Source: Bacteroidia bacterium | GTDB lineage: Bacteria; Bacteroidota; Bacteroidia; Cytophagales; Cyclobacteriaceae | Reading direction: 5' to 3' | Assembly (NCBI GenBank): GCA_030426345.1 | Contig: JAUHYU010000030.1 | Coordinates: 1-50,897 of the forward strand | Length of the DNA stretch: 50,897 nt | Notes under the pieces: generated by a model | What the model saw: only the letters and a program-made list of their open reading frames with translations | What the model was told of the DNA's origin: nothing | Databases searched by the model: none | Shown here: positions 16,744-26,479 of the stretch, in pieces | Position numbering within the stretch: the stretch's first letter is position 1 | Layout of the letters: the number at the start of each line of letters is the position of its first letter | Program-made: the position numbers and the translations under genes

Positions 16744-17574
16744 TCATTTCCATTCAATTTGCAATGTGGCCCAAACTGGCTTGTGATCGGACAGTGGCTT
16801 TTCCATTTCGATGATTTGCCCATCCAAAGCTTTCACTTTTTTGGTGTTATACATGATATGATCAATAACCCTCCCGGTGGGCCGAGAACCGGGTTCGAAC
16901 TTCACCATGGTACCAAGTGGCTTCACATCTATGTTGAGATCACGCCAACTGACACCCATGCCTATATCCTTAAACATTTCATAGTATGGACTCTCATAAT
17001 CTTCAGTTGACAGCACAAAGTTAAAATCCCCCATCACTATAGAGATTTCATCCGATTGTCTTTCTTTTAGGTAATTTACAAATGCAGTGACTTTGCCCGT
17101 AGTTTCATCAATATGTGCCTGATCTCTCCAACCAAAAGGAAAATGAACGGCATATATGGCAATCTCTTTGCCTTTTACTTTGGTAGTGGCTCGCGTAACT
17201 GTATGCAAGGTATCGGCCATTAAAACCTCCTCATAATCCATGAGTGGTGTCTTGCTGGCGATGGTCTTATATTTATCTTTATGTCCCGCAGTAGAATATT
17301 TGCCAACGACCACATGGTTCAGACCCATCACTTCCCCAACCTTTTTTGTCCAGTCCCCTCCTGGCGCTTCTGAAAAACAAACAACATCAAAATTATGTGG
17401 TTTCAACAATTGCCCTATCTCCTCGGCGGTTCCTTTGTCGCTATATTCTACATTATAGGCAGCTACTTTTAGCTGAATCGGGGTAGCTATATTTTCATTT
17501 ACGGATGAATCCATGCTGAATGAAAAAAAGATAAGCATACATGCGACAATTAAAAATCCTTCTATATTTTTCAT
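16744..17574 (-). CDS. Second exported EEP family protein
   Basis: This 276-residue protein has an N-terminal hydrophobic signal (IEGFLIVACMLIFFSFSM) and EEP motifs VAAYNVEYSD, VVCFSEAPGG, IYAVHFPFGW, IVMGDFNFVLS and LSDHKPVWA, with the active-site Asn, Glu, His and Asp residues in place. It is clearly a different subfamily from the EEP protein encoded 63 bases downstream. With a lyase-like gene 11 bases upstream it probably forms a unit of exported hydrolases. The substrate is not evident. Confidence 0.87.
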   Translation of the reverse strand: MKNIEGFLIVACMLIFFSFSMDSSVNENIATPIQLKVAAYNVEYSDKGTAEEIGQLLKPHNFDVVCFSEAPGGDWTKKVGEVMGLNHVVVGKYSTAGHKDKYKTIASKTPLMDYEEVLMADTLHTVTRATTKVKGKEIAIYAVHFPFGWRDQAHIDETTGKVTAFVNYLKERQSDEISIVMGDFNFVLSTEDYESPYYEMFKDIGMGVSWRDLNIDVKPLGTMVKFEPGSRPTGRVIDHIMYNTKKVKALDGQIIEMEKPLSDHKPVWATLQIEWK

Positions 17575-17585
17575 TTTTTTATTAT

Positions 17586-19382
17586 TTAGCCAATAGTCAT
17601 TTTATGATTAAATGGTGTATATCCAGTTAAATACACATGTAATCCATCTGTTCTCAAACTGCCTTGATGATAAGCATATTGTTCACTTTCTAGTCTGCTA
17701 ACGCGTTTATGCTCGACTTTTCCAGGCCCAAATTTTATGGTTTCAGATCCAATCGAATACTCACCAAATCCTTCATTTAAGAAATAATTGTTATCACTGT
17801 CTATTTCAGTTCCTGTAAGCAACCCGTCTTCGTTAAAACACATTTCAATGGTAACTGCAACATTTGGTGGGCCTCCAACTTTGAAGTTCAAGTCAAGGAT
17901 TCCTTTATTTTCAGTTATTTCAACAACTGTAATGAGCTTCTGGACATTACTCTTTTGACGGGAATCAAAATCCATCTTATTCCAAAATCGACCATCAACT
18001 GATTGGGACAGCTTATAATCCCCATCCGCTTTTCGTGACCCCTCGGGCATAGGCTGATAGTAATACGCCTCTTTGATTTCTTTGAGTATATATTTCTGAT
18101 CCCCTTTTGCAAGTCCATCACTACTGAAATAACCCATTCTAAAAAATGATGTTGAAAGACGCATGTACTTTAGTATGGCACGCCCCTTCCTATACGATAA
18201 AAAATTTGGATTTGAAGACCTCCCTGATGAAACTATGATTGGCTTATCATTGCCACCGAATATGGTCATTGAAGTATTTCCGTGTCTAATTCTGGCGAGA
18301 TTGGCTTCTTCAAAAAACTTTTCAAAATCCTTAGAAATTGTTTTCGACTTTGGTAATTCATTTTTAAGGTCAGTATTTTCCATAAAGTCTAACAGTGCCC
18401 TAGAAAGTATCTGGTCCCTAAAGTCTGGCAAATTTTCAATATATTTAGCAATGTATGAGAACATCTTGTCATTATTTTTAATTGCTAAATACCTGTATTG
18501 CAAATAAAACTTGGTTACAGATTGTGTGTACCATTGATCTTGTCTTCTGGAATCTATTGAAATCAAGTCACCATTGGGCTCAGTATAATAATATGTTGTG
18601 GTAAGATTCTTTACAACGGGACTCAGCAATTCTGGTCGGTTCAGAAACCTCGATACTGTAATTAATGACCAGTTGACTACAGCTGCATAGTTACCACTCC
18701 GCTCAGGATAATGTCCATCTTCATTGATATAAATCCCTTCTGCCATCCACTCATCTATTCTTCGTATATATTTCTCATCTGGGAAAAGAGAATAAATCCG
18801 AGCAAGAGCGGCGCAAACCACCCAACGATGATTGGGTGTATGCACACCTCCAGTGACCATTGCCTCTGCCGCATTACGTATGAATTTTCCCAGCTTAACT
18901 TTCACAAGCTGAAATTCTAAATACTCATCCATCTTCATTACTGCCGCCGCAGTACAGATATGCTCCAATACAAAGGCAGTGTCTGGAGGGGATTGTCTAT
19001 TACCCCCAGAATCAAGAGTCCCATCTGGATATTGTGCGTTTGACATGATATCCATCGCCTCTTCCAACCACTTTATCAATTCTTCTGAATGATAATACTC
19101 AGAATCAGTATTGCATAAGGAAGCTGACAAACACGATACTGCAACCGCCAAGCCTCGGAAGGAACTTCTGTGATTATCGGGTGTAATTTGATCCCCACTA
19201 ATTATACTCGTAACCTGTATATCATTGTTTAGGGTCAACTTTTCCATTAGCTGACGATCAACTTCTACTATATCATTGTTTAAAAGGGATGCTGCAGATG
19301 TTGTAAATTCGCCTATAAATGAACCTCCTAGAGATAGAATACCAATTTTGATAAAGTATTTCCTACTTACTGTAGAAGCCAT
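17586..19382 (-). CDS. Exported (alpha/alpha)-toroid protein, polysaccharide-lyase-like
   Basis: This 598-residue protein begins SRKYFIKIGILSLGGSF, a twin-arginine-like signal in its K-variant, so it is likely exported. The first ~330 residues are helical and contain TPNHRWVVCAALA and DGHYPERSGNYAAVVN, which resemble the Asn/His and Tyr regions of heparinase II/III-type and related polysaccharide lyases. The last ~230 residues are beta-rich, fitting the toroid-plus-sandwich layout. I do not recognise the exact family, and a non-lyase role is possible. It follows susD by 122 bases that contain a hairpin, and is the only candidate polysaccharide-degrading enzyme next to the SusCD pair. Confidence 0.6.
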   Translation of the reverse strand: MASTVSRKYFIKIGILSLGGSFIGEFTTSAASLLNNDIVEVDRQLMEKLTLNNDIQVTSIISGDQITPDNHRSSFRGLAVAVSCLSASLCNTDSEYYHSEELIKWLEEAMDIMSNAQYPDGTLDSGGNRQSPPDTAFVLEHICTAAAVMKMDEYLEFQLVKVKLGKFIRNAAEAMVTGGVHTPNHRWVVCAALARIYSLFPDEKYIRRIDEWMAEGIYINEDGHYPERSGNYAAVVNWSLITVSRFLNRPELLSPVVKNLTTTYYYTEPNGDLISIDSRRQDQWYTQSVTKFYLQYRYLAIKNNDKMFSYIAKYIENLPDFRDQILSRALLDFMENTDLKNELPKSKTISKDFEKFFEEANLARIRHGNTSMTIFGGNDKPIIVSSGRSSNPNFLSYRKGRAILKYMRLSTSFFRMGYFSSDGLAKGDQKYILKEIKEAYYYQPMPEGSRKADGDYKLSQSVDGRFWNKMDFDSRQKSNVQKLITVVEITENKGILDLNFKVGGPPNVAVTIEMCFNEDGLLTGTEIDSDNNYFLNEGFGEYSIGSETIKFGPGKVEHKRVSRLESEQYAYHQGSLRTDGLHVYLTGYTPFNHKMTIG

Positions 19383-19441
19383 ATAAAGTTGAGTTAAGAT
19401 GAGGAGTATTGTTGTTAATCTAGCATAATTTTTATTTTATA

Positions 19442-19469
19442 AGAAGGAGGAAAGAATATTCCCCCTTCT
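19442..19469 (-). terminator. Hairpin between susD and the lyase-like gene
   Basis: An 11-bp stem with one mismatch has arms at 19442-19452 and 19459-19469. No long T-run follows in the direction of transcription. It may be an attenuating or RNA-processing hairpin that lowers lyase-gene expression relative to susCD. Confidence 0.5.
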
Positions 19470-19504
19470 ATTTGATTATGTTGATTATGGAATTATTAGG
19501 GGGG

Positions 19505-20980
19505 CTAACCTCCAGCTACCCAGTTTGGATTTTGTAATAATACTCCATCGCTATTGTCAATTTCAAGTTGTGGCAACGGCTGATAAAAGTTTTTTGGAGC
19601 ATTCCACACTTTCCGGCCTACATCTGTTGTATACATTTTCTCTGATGTAAAGAACGTTTCCAGATTAATGATCCCAGCCTTGTGCCAGCGCAATAGATTC
19701 TGATAGCGCATATTCTCACCAGCTTCTTCGGTTCTTGATTCGTGCATCAATGCATTAATATCTCCTCCTGAAATTGGAGCCAGGTCAGCTCGATACCGAA
19801 TAGCGTTAATTTCCGTATCACCTGCACCTGCTCCATTGAGCCTGATCTTTGCCTCGGCAACGTTCATATAAGTTTCCCCTACCCTTAGAAAAGGAACATT
19901 CGTCCAATTGATAAACCAACCATCATCACGCCAAGACATATACTTATAGTAGCTATGCCCTGTTTGGGATAGGTTGGCTGTATGTTCTTGCAACCCTGGT
20001 GCTCCTGCATTCAAAGCAAATTCTCCATCCGAAATGATAGTAAGTTTTTTTCGTATATCACCATCTTCAAACTCATTTACCAAATCTGTCAAAGGCTCTT
20101 GAAAACTATACATTCCCCATGGCCTGGGTCCTCTGTGCTTAGTCATAAAATTGCCGTTGATCCAAGTCTCATCATTCATCATCCCAAAGAGGAATTCTGG
20201 AAGATTTTCATTTCCCAAACGGAAAATGGATTCGTAATCATCGGCCAATGGATAATTGGCAATTACTTGCTCTCCATATTCAATAGCTTTATTCAAATGC
20301 ACTGCATCAGCATAATCTTCAGCATAATCTAAGTTTGTCTTGACCAATAAAGCCCATGCAGCACCCCTGTTGGCACTTCCCGTTTTATAGGTTATGGGCA
20401 ACAGAGTGATCGCCTGTTCCAAGTCACTGATTATCAAATCTCTCAAATCATCAGGGGAATCGCATTTTGGAACATTATAATCGTTTTCTAAAACGTTCTC
20501 TTCCAAAATAATCGGAACTTGCCCATGAATTACCAACAAACGATAATAAGCCCAAGCTCGTAAGAAATAGGCTTCTCCCATAATACCATTGTAGCTAGCA
20601 TCACTGATCATTCCCAATTCCTTTACCTTGGGGCCATTAATTATGATACCATTTGCCCTACTTATCATCTCATACTTGTCGTAATAAGTCCGCAGGATCT
20701 TATAATTATCAGCATTGCTGTTACCGGTTTCTATATCTTCATCTTCTGAATGATCACCTGCTCTCCAATGATCATCGCTCTGATTGTCGAAAAACAGATC
20801 GTGCATCCCAAGGTTACGTGAGGCAAGTAGGCTATATGCGCCTGCAATTGCATCCACCATATCTGCCTCTGACTCCCAATAAGAAGCATCTGTCCGATCT
20901 CCAACAGGTTCCTGATCAAGAATACTTGTACAAGACCATATTGCGCTTAGCACTATTAGAATAATTATTATTTTTTTCAT
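19505..20980 (-). CDS. SusD/RagB family outer-membrane lipoprotein
   Basis: The 491-residue surface lipoprotein captures oligosaccharides or other ligands and lids the SusC barrel. The signal peptide MKKIIIILIVLSAIWSC ends in the lipobox cysteine, followed by LDQEPVGDRTD as in most SusD proteins. TPR-type helices with EAYFLRAWAYYRLL and the C-terminal NLLRWHKAGII, NAPKNFYQPLPQLEIDNS segments are typical. The ATG at 20980 starts directly at the signal peptide; an upstream in-frame start would add twelve polar residues with no function. It follows susC by 13 bases. Ligand specificity cannot be read from the sequence. Confidence 0.95.
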   Translation of the reverse strand: MKKIIIILIVLSAIWSCTSILDQEPVGDRTDASYWESEADMVDAIAGAYSLLASRNLGMHDLFFDNQSDDHWRAGDHSEDEDIETGNSNADNYKILRTYYDKYEMISRANGIIINGPKVKELGMISDASYNGIMGEAYFLRAWAYYRLLVIHGQVPIILEENVLENDYNVPKCDSPDDLRDLIISDLEQAITLLPITYKTGSANRGAAWALLVKTNLDYAEDYADAVHLNKAIEYGEQVIANYPLADDYESIFRLGNENLPEFLFGMMNDETWINGNFMTKHRGPRPWGMYSFQEPLTDLVNEFEDGDIRKKLTIISDGEFALNAGAPGLQEHTANLSQTGHSYYKYMSWRDDGWFINWTNVPFLRVGETYMNVAEAKIRLNGAGAGDTEINAIRYRADLAPISGGDINALMHESRTEEAGENMRYQNLLRWHKAGIINLETFFTSEKMYTTDVGRKVWNAPKNFYQPLPQLEIDNSDGVLLQNPNWVAGG

Positions 20981-20993
20981 AACTGTATTTTTT

Positions 20994-23900
20994 TTAGAAT
21001 GACACATCCAATCCAAAGGTAATCGTCCTAGAAGTAGGGTAATTATTGAAAATCACACCTCTTGTAAGATTATTTCCACGACTAGTTTCTTCAACATCCG
21101 TTCCATCATAACTAGTAAAAGTCAATAAATTGCGCCCAGATACAAAAACTCGGGTTTTGCCAATATTGAGCTTGTCCAACAGACTTTCCGGTAGGCTATA
21201 ACCGAGAGTGACATCTTTCATGCGCACATAATTCCCACTCTTCAAACCCAACTCAGAGTAACGATAATTTTGATTAAACTCAGTTGTTGACATTCTAGGC
21301 CAAATATTAGTACTCCCCTCTCCCGTCCACCTTTCCAACATTATCCTATCAGACCCATCTGTTTCCGGGGCATTTATCCCTCGCATCATCATTTGATCAT
21401 AAAGTTCCTGCCCAGCAGTCCCACTAAATACAGTAGATAGGCTAAATCCTTTAAATGACAAATCCAGAAAGAACCCTAATAATGCGGTAGGATTACCATC
21501 TCCAATGTGTACTCTGTCCTTTTCATCTACCAGTTGATCTCCATTGACATCCACAAAAACGACATCTCCTGGGGTAATAGTTGCTCTACGTGGATCATCA
21601 CTTATGTTGGGATCATTATCAATCTGGCTCTGATTTTGGTAAATTCCGTCTGTTTCCCATCCATAAAACGAGGCAATTGGTTCACCCACATAAGTACGTG
21701 AAACCCCAAAATCACCATCAGCTTCGAGATAGGGAATTCCCTCACTTAGTTTTAACAATTCGTTTTGCTGAAATGTAGCATTTACACCAGCATTGAATCC
21801 AAAATCACCAAACTGATTATTGTACGAAAGTTCTATCTCAACCCCCGTATTACTCATTTCACCTGTATTGGCAAAAGGTAATGCCACGGTTCCTGCTGTG
21901 TAATGTTTCACTGGAGCCAAAAGCATATCTGTTGTCTTCTTATCGAAATATGCCACATCAAGAATAATCCTATCATCCATAAATGCTGTTTCCAGCAAGA
22001 TGTTTAGCGTTGTAGTTGTTTCCCAGGTTATATCAGGGTTGGCAAAAGAGGATAACCTTGTCCCTGTAACATTATTGCCATCAATTATATATTTTGCATC
22101 CTTTTTATAAATGTTCAGATATTGGAAAGGCCCAACATTTTGGTTGCCCAATTGCCCATAACCAACGTTAAGTTTCATATTAGATATGAAGGAAGACCCA
22201 CTCATAAAATCTTCACTTGATATCCTCCAACCTGCCGATACTGCTGGGAAATACCCCCACTGATTCCCCTCAGCAAATCTCGAAGATCCATCAGCACGAA
22301 AAATTCCTGAAAAGTAATATCTGTTTTCAAAGTTGTATGTGCCCCTAACATAATATGAAAGAAGAGATGTGGTTGGATATTCGCCACCACCCCCTGTGAT
22401 CACATCTGCATTATTCATTACTAGTTGGCTTTCCTGGATAGAAGCAAACCCATCTCCCCGCATATTCATAAATTCTCCAGAGTTAAGTTGTGCAGACATG
22501 CCCCCTGTTAATGCCACATTGTGTCCTCCAAAGCTTTTGTTATAGCTAGCATATAATTCTCCAAGCATAAAGGAAGTAGTACTATTACCCTCTTCGAGAT
22601 TTGGTGAGTTTTCACTACGACTTTGTAATGGAGTGACTCCCTGAAACCGTTCATATGTGCCCACGGTATGCGTGTATGACCCCGTGCCAACAATGGATAG
22701 GTTATCTGTAATCTTATATTCACCTCTGAGATTTATAAGAGCATTTAGGTCTGTGCTATAGTTCCACTCTTCCAATGCCTTATAGACCGGATTCCACATA
22801 TCTCCAAATTCATCAGATTCTTTACCGGAACCCCATCCACCAACAATCTGGCCAGGTCTAACGTTACTCTCATCCCATTTTACAGGTAGCGAGGGCGGAT
22901 ATTTATAGGCCGAATATAAAGTTCGCGATGTACCGACACCATCTTCGTACAATCTATCTTTGGACCAGCTTAAACGTATATTCTCCTCAGTTGAAAATCG
23001 ATCTGACAATTTCTGCGTGGATTTGAGGCTCAAACCAAGTCTCTTGTACCAAGTATTTAAAGCCGTTCCCTCTTCATCACGGTAATTAACACTTGCATTA
23101 ATTGTACTTTTTTCCGACCCTCCACTAATCTGAATATTATAATCCTGAAATAGGGCGGTTTGGAACATTTCATCCTGCCAATCTGTTCTTGTTTTATTAA
23201 AGTAGTCATCATTCCATGGATATGGTATTGCAATACCGTCCATAGTATACCTCTCCCTTTTAAGCATGAATATTTCTTCACCATTTGCTACAGGATATTT
23301 TTTAATTAACTGATTCACTCCAAATGCTACGTTTGCACGAGTAGTAATTTTTTGATTAAATTTCCCGTTTTTCGTAGTTACAAGTACCACACCATTGGCA
23401 GCTCTAGTACCATAAATGGCTCCTGAAGCAGCATCTTTCAAAACCTCTACTGACTGAATTTCATATGGTGATATCTTAGATAAAACATCCGCATCCACCA
23501 TTACACCATCCAACACAATCAAGGGTTCAGAATTATTTAATGTTCCAATTCCTCTAATCCTAATATTTGGAGCTTTGCCAGGAGTCCCGTCATTAAGTAG
23601 TTCTACTCCTGTGGCGCGCCCCTGTAGGGCCATCGCTACGTTGGAGACCGGAGATCTTTCAATATCTGCCCCAGCAACTTGTGAGATTGATGAGGTAAGA
23701 TCACTTTTCTTTTGTGTTCCATAACCTACAACCACGATCTCATCCAGTGCTTTTAAGTCATTCTTCATACTTAAATTGATCACGGTTTGGTTACCAACTG
23801 CAATTTCCTGCGTCAAGAAACCAACGGAACTAAAAACCAATGCGGCATTTGCATCTGGAACCTCGAGTGAATAATTTCCTTCGATATCAGTAACTGTTCC

Positions 23901-24392
23901 TACAGATGTTCCTTTTAAAATTACATTTACCCCGGGAAGCCCGGATTGGTCTTCAGAAGAATTTACCTTACCTGTAATGGTAATGCCCTGAACAATCACT
24001 TCAATGGATTCAGTCTTGTCACCTGATTTCTTCTTCCGCACATTAATGCTATTATTAATCTGTCTAAAGGAAAGGTCTGTTTCTTTGCTTATTTGAAGCA
24101 ATACATCGCTTACCAGTTGCTTTTTACTGCTTATGTTTATCCTTTGATTTGCATCAAAATCACCCGGATAGTAAGAGAATTGAAAATCCGTAGATCCTTC
24201 GATCATATTGAAAATCCTTTTAATTGGAATTTCAGAGCTTTTGAGGTTAATATAGACTTCTCGAACGGTTTTAATTTCTTGCGCTTTGGAATCTGATGCT
24301 AGCAAAATGCCAACAAACAGACATTGAAGAAATATTCCATACACTGTGAGCTTCGACATCATTATTAATTGTCGTAGTAATTTGTTTTTCAT
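20994..24392 (-). CDS. SusC/RagA TonB-linked outer-membrane transporter with STN signalling domain
   Basis: This 1132-residue barrel imports bound ligands with TonB energy. After a signal peptide, residues about 45-115 form the STN (secretin/TonB N-terminal) domain that contacts a FecR-type anti-sigma factor. A carboxypeptidase-regulatory-like domain (GITITGKVNSSEDQSGLPGV) follows, then a TonB box region at DEIVVVGYGTQKK, the plug with GAIYGTRAANGVVLVTTK, and the barrel ending in the aromatic TFGLDVSF. The STN domain, with FecR and sigma genes directly upstream, implies signal-dependent induction. The 128-base leader upstream holds two hairpins. Confidence 0.97.
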   Translation of the reverse strand: MKNKLLRQLIMMSKLTVYGIFLQCLFVGILLASDSKAQEIKTVREVYINLKSSEIPIKRIFNMIEGSTDFQFSYYPGDFDANQRINISSKKQLVSDVLLQISKETDLSFRQINNSINVRKKKSGDKTESIEVIVQGITITGKVNSSEDQSGLPGVNVILKGTSVGTVTDIEGNYSLEVPDANAALVFSSVGFLTQEIAVGNQTVINLSMKNDLKALDEIVVVGYGTQKKSDLTSSISQVAGADIERSPVSNVAMALQGRATGVELLNDGTPGKAPNIRIRGIGTLNNSEPLIVLDGVMVDADVLSKISPYEIQSVEVLKDAASGAIYGTRAANGVVLVTTKNGKFNQKITTRANVAFGVNQLIKKYPVANGEEIFMLKRERYTMDGIAIPYPWNDDYFNKTRTDWQDEMFQTALFQDYNIQISGGSEKSTINASVNYRDEEGTALNTWYKRLGLSLKSTQKLSDRFSTEENIRLSWSKDRLYEDGVGTSRTLYSAYKYPPSLPVKWDESNVRPGQIVGGWGSGKESDEFGDMWNPVYKALEEWNYSTDLNALINLRGEYKITDNLSIVGTGSYTHTVGTYERFQGVTPLQSRSENSPNLEEGNSTTSFMLGELYASYNKSFGGHNVALTGGMSAQLNSGEFMNMRGDGFASIQESQLVMNNADVITGGGGEYPTTSLLSYYVRGTYNFENRYYFSGIFRADGSSRFAEGNQWGYFPAVSAGWRISSEDFMSGSSFISNMKLNVGYGQLGNQNVGPFQYLNIYKKDAKYIIDGNNVTGTRLSSFANPDITWETTTTLNILLETAFMDDRIILDVAYFDKKTTDMLLAPVKHYTAGTVALPFANTGEMSNTGVEIELSYNNQFGDFGFNAGVNATFQQNELLKLSEGIPYLEADGDFGVSRTYVGEPIASFYGWETDGIYQNQSQIDNDPNISDDPRRATITPGDVVFVDVNGDQLVDEKDRVHIGDGNPTALLGFFLDLSFKGFSLSTVFSGTAGQELYDQMMMRGINAPETDGSDRIMLERWTGEGSTNIWPRMSTTEFNQNYRYSELGLKSGNYVRMKDVTLGYSLPESLLDKLNIGKTRVFVSGRNLLTFTSYDGTDVEETSRGNNLTRGVIFNNYPTSRTITFGLDVSF

Positions 24393-24427
24393 AATTTTAC
24401 ATGTTTTTATTAAACAAATGATTGATT

Positions 24428-24485
24428 TTCTGGAACTGCAATTCCAGAAGGTCTTAAACCGGTGGTTGGGTACTACCGGTTTTTT
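24428..24485. other. Two hairpins in the leader between fecR and susC
   Basis: The first has arms 24428-24435 and 24442-24449 (8 bp, perfect, six-base loop). The second has arms 24456-24466 and 24472-24482 (11 bp with one G-U). On the plus strand the second is followed by a T-run, but both neighbouring genes are on the minus strand. They could be mRNA-structural or attenuation elements in the susC leader. Confidence 0.55.
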
Positions 24486-24520
24486 GTTTTATAAGTTCCC
24501 TTCTATCATATTATTTGGTT

Positions 24521-25534
24521 TTAGTTAAACTTTATTTCAACATTTTTTCCATTAATTTTAAAGTCAAATTTTTCACCATAGCGCATGCTCTCTAAAACAT
24601 TCGACAGCAATTCGTTCTGAAAACTTGCTTTATATTTCAACTCCTTCGGTGAATGTCCAGAGATATTAATTTTAACACCGTACCAGCGCTCCAACTTTGA
24701 GAAAATGGTTTCATAGGTTTCATCATCGAAATTGAGCACACCACTTTTCCAACCTATTGCCTCATTTGGATTAACCTCAAACTTCTCCGAAGCACTCAAA
24801 AGTTTATTATATCCGACGGCAACACCAGGAAGCACTTCACCATAGAAAGCATCTTCGCAACGCACCGAAATTTCACCTTCAAGCAAGGTTACTATTTCCA
24901 TTGACTCATCTTGAAATGAATTTACGTTGAAAACAGTGCCCAATGCTGTAACGGTCATAGTAGGTGCATGCACTCTGAAAGGTCTGCTTTTATCCTTAGC
25001 CACCTCAAAATAAGCCTCTCCTTTTAGATAAATATTTCTTGAGCTGTCTGAAAAATTAGAAAGGAATTGAATCTCACTCTCCGAATTTAACCAACATACT
25101 GAACCGTCTGGCAAGTTAATTCTTGCCTTCTGGCCAGCAGGGTTTATTTTTTGAATCATCTCAGATTTGACTACTTCATGTTGGCTACCGGAAGTATTCA
25201 AATAATGCATACTAACTAAAGACACCAAAACCACAAAAACTGCGGCAATACGATACCACTTTTGCCACTTCCTTAACTTTCTATTGAAAGTATTATAAGG
25301 CATACCTTCTTCAAAATCCAATTGTTTGGATAGTCTGTCAAATACGGACTGCTGCCCTTTAACTCTTGGATTGAAAATGCCTTTCTGGTACACGTCCTCC
25401 ATTCTATGGAACAACAATTCATTCTCCTGAGTGGCATGCATCAACTTCTGAAACTCTAATTCTTCAGATTGATTTATCTCTCCTGTAAGCTTTTTATGCA
25501 ATAGTAGATGAAATGGGTATTGGTCTTCTAACAT
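24521..25534 (-). CDS. FecR family anti-sigma factor
   Basis: The 337-residue single-pass inner-membrane protein holds the ECF sigma factor inactive until SusC signals. The cytoplasmic N-terminal part (residues 1-85) is followed by one membrane segment near 90-110 (IAAVFVVLVSLVSM). The periplasmic FecR domain covers about 125-225 and includes KINPAGQKARINLPDGSVCWLNS and FRVHAPTMTVTALGTVFNVNSF. A C-terminal DUF4974 domain with LNFDDETYETIFSKLERWYGVKI contacts the STN domain of the transporter. It sits 51 bases after the sigma gene and before susC, the usual order for these systems. Confidence 0.95.
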   Translation of the reverse strand: MLEDQYPFHLLLHKKLTGEINQSEELEFQKLMHATQENELLFHRMEDVYQKGIFNPRVKGQQSVFDRLSKQLDFEEGMPYNTFNRKLRKWQKWYRIAAVFVVLVSLVSMHYLNTSGSQHEVVKSEMIQKINPAGQKARINLPDGSVCWLNSESEIQFLSNFSDSSRNIYLKGEAYFEVAKDKSRPFRVHAPTMTVTALGTVFNVNSFQDESMEIVTLLEGEISVRCEDAFYGEVLPGVAVGYNKLLSASEKFEVNPNEAIGWKSGVLNFDDETYETIFSKLERWYGVKINISGHSPKELKYKASFQNELLSNVLESMRYGEKFDFKINGKNVEIKFN

Positions 25535-25585
25535 ACAACAGAGATAACTAAGATTTACACACTTACCCCTATATGGATATTGACT

Positions 25586-26203
25586 TTAATAAATAAAATT
25601 GAAAAGTACTGACTTGGTAAAATCTCCGGACTTTGTTTCGCTATAGTATTTTTCAATTACAATCCTCAGTTTCTTTAATGCAGTATTCATTTGATTCTCG
25701 ATAGTCTTAGGGGATATATCCAATAGTACTGCAACTTGCTTGTAGCTCAGTCCATCTTGTCGCACCATCCTAAAAATGATTTGGCATTTATCAGGCAATG
25801 AAGCTATTCCTTCTTCTACTTTGTCTGCTAGCTCTGCCGCGATGAGCAAGTTTTCTGGTTCGCGGTAATCAATTAAATGGGACTGTATATACTCTGTGAT
25901 TTCAACTGGTTCATTCGTTTTTCGTTTCAAATATGTCAATGCCTGATTTTTTACAGCTCGGAAAAGGTAAAATTCCAGTTGCTGTATATCATTGAGTTTG
26001 TAGCGAATATTCCACAACTTTAAAAACACATCAGAAACCAACTCTTCACATAAAATATCCGACTTGACATATAAAAAAGCATAGCGGTAAAACCTTGGAT
26101 AGAGAAGATTAAAGAACTCTTCAAAAGCCCTTCCATCGTTTTTTTCCATCAATTTAATTAGTTGACGCAATTTTTCATTCTCAAATCCCATGGATGCAGG
26201 CAT
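25586..26203 (-). CDS. ECF-family RNA polymerase sigma-70 factor
   Basis: This 205-residue sigma factor has region 2 at about residues 22-95 (FFNLLYPRFYRYAFLYVKS, ELVSDVFLKLWN) and region 4 at about 130-185 (LPDKCQIIFRMVRQDGLSYKQVAVLLDIS). It resembles the Bacteroidetes expansion group that pairs with FecR and SusC. The first ATG at 26203 is used; a second ATG at 26191 is equally possible. It is the first gene of the presumed sigma-fecR-susC-susD order. Upstream, 276 A/T-rich bases separate it from the divergent DUF2911 gene. Confidence 0.95.
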   Translation of the reverse strand: MPASMGFENEKLRQLIKLMEKNDGRAFEEFFNLLYPRFYRYAFLYVKSDILCEELVSDVFLKLWNIRYKLNDIQQLEFYLFRAVKNQALTYLKRKTNEPVEITEYIQSHLIDYREPENLLIAAELADKVEEGIASLPDKCQIIFRMVRQDGLSYKQVAVLLDISPKTIENQMNTALKKLRIVIEKYYSETKSGDFTKSVLFNFIY

Positions 26204-26479
26204 TCATATTGTTATAGTAAAAATTGTCTGTTTTAAGTCTTCAATGTAATATCAATCTGGTGTCATTCCTACTTCGGGAAACAAAAAAATATTTCTAACC
26301 TTATAAATAATATTGGCTTAATATTTGAATACTATTACTAGATCATCGACTTTCTCAGTAATAAATTTTCCACTTTATGGTTTAAATAAGTGAGAAAATG
26401 AATGCCAACTTTTGGCAACTACCAAAAAAGTTTATGACCGAAAATGATTAATTTTGTTACACTTAAATATCACAGCCAA

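Noticed and set aside
24456-24485. Hairpin plus T-run read as a plus-strand terminator
   Set aside because: No plus-strand gene ends here; it is listed instead as a leader hairpin of the minus-strand susC transcript.
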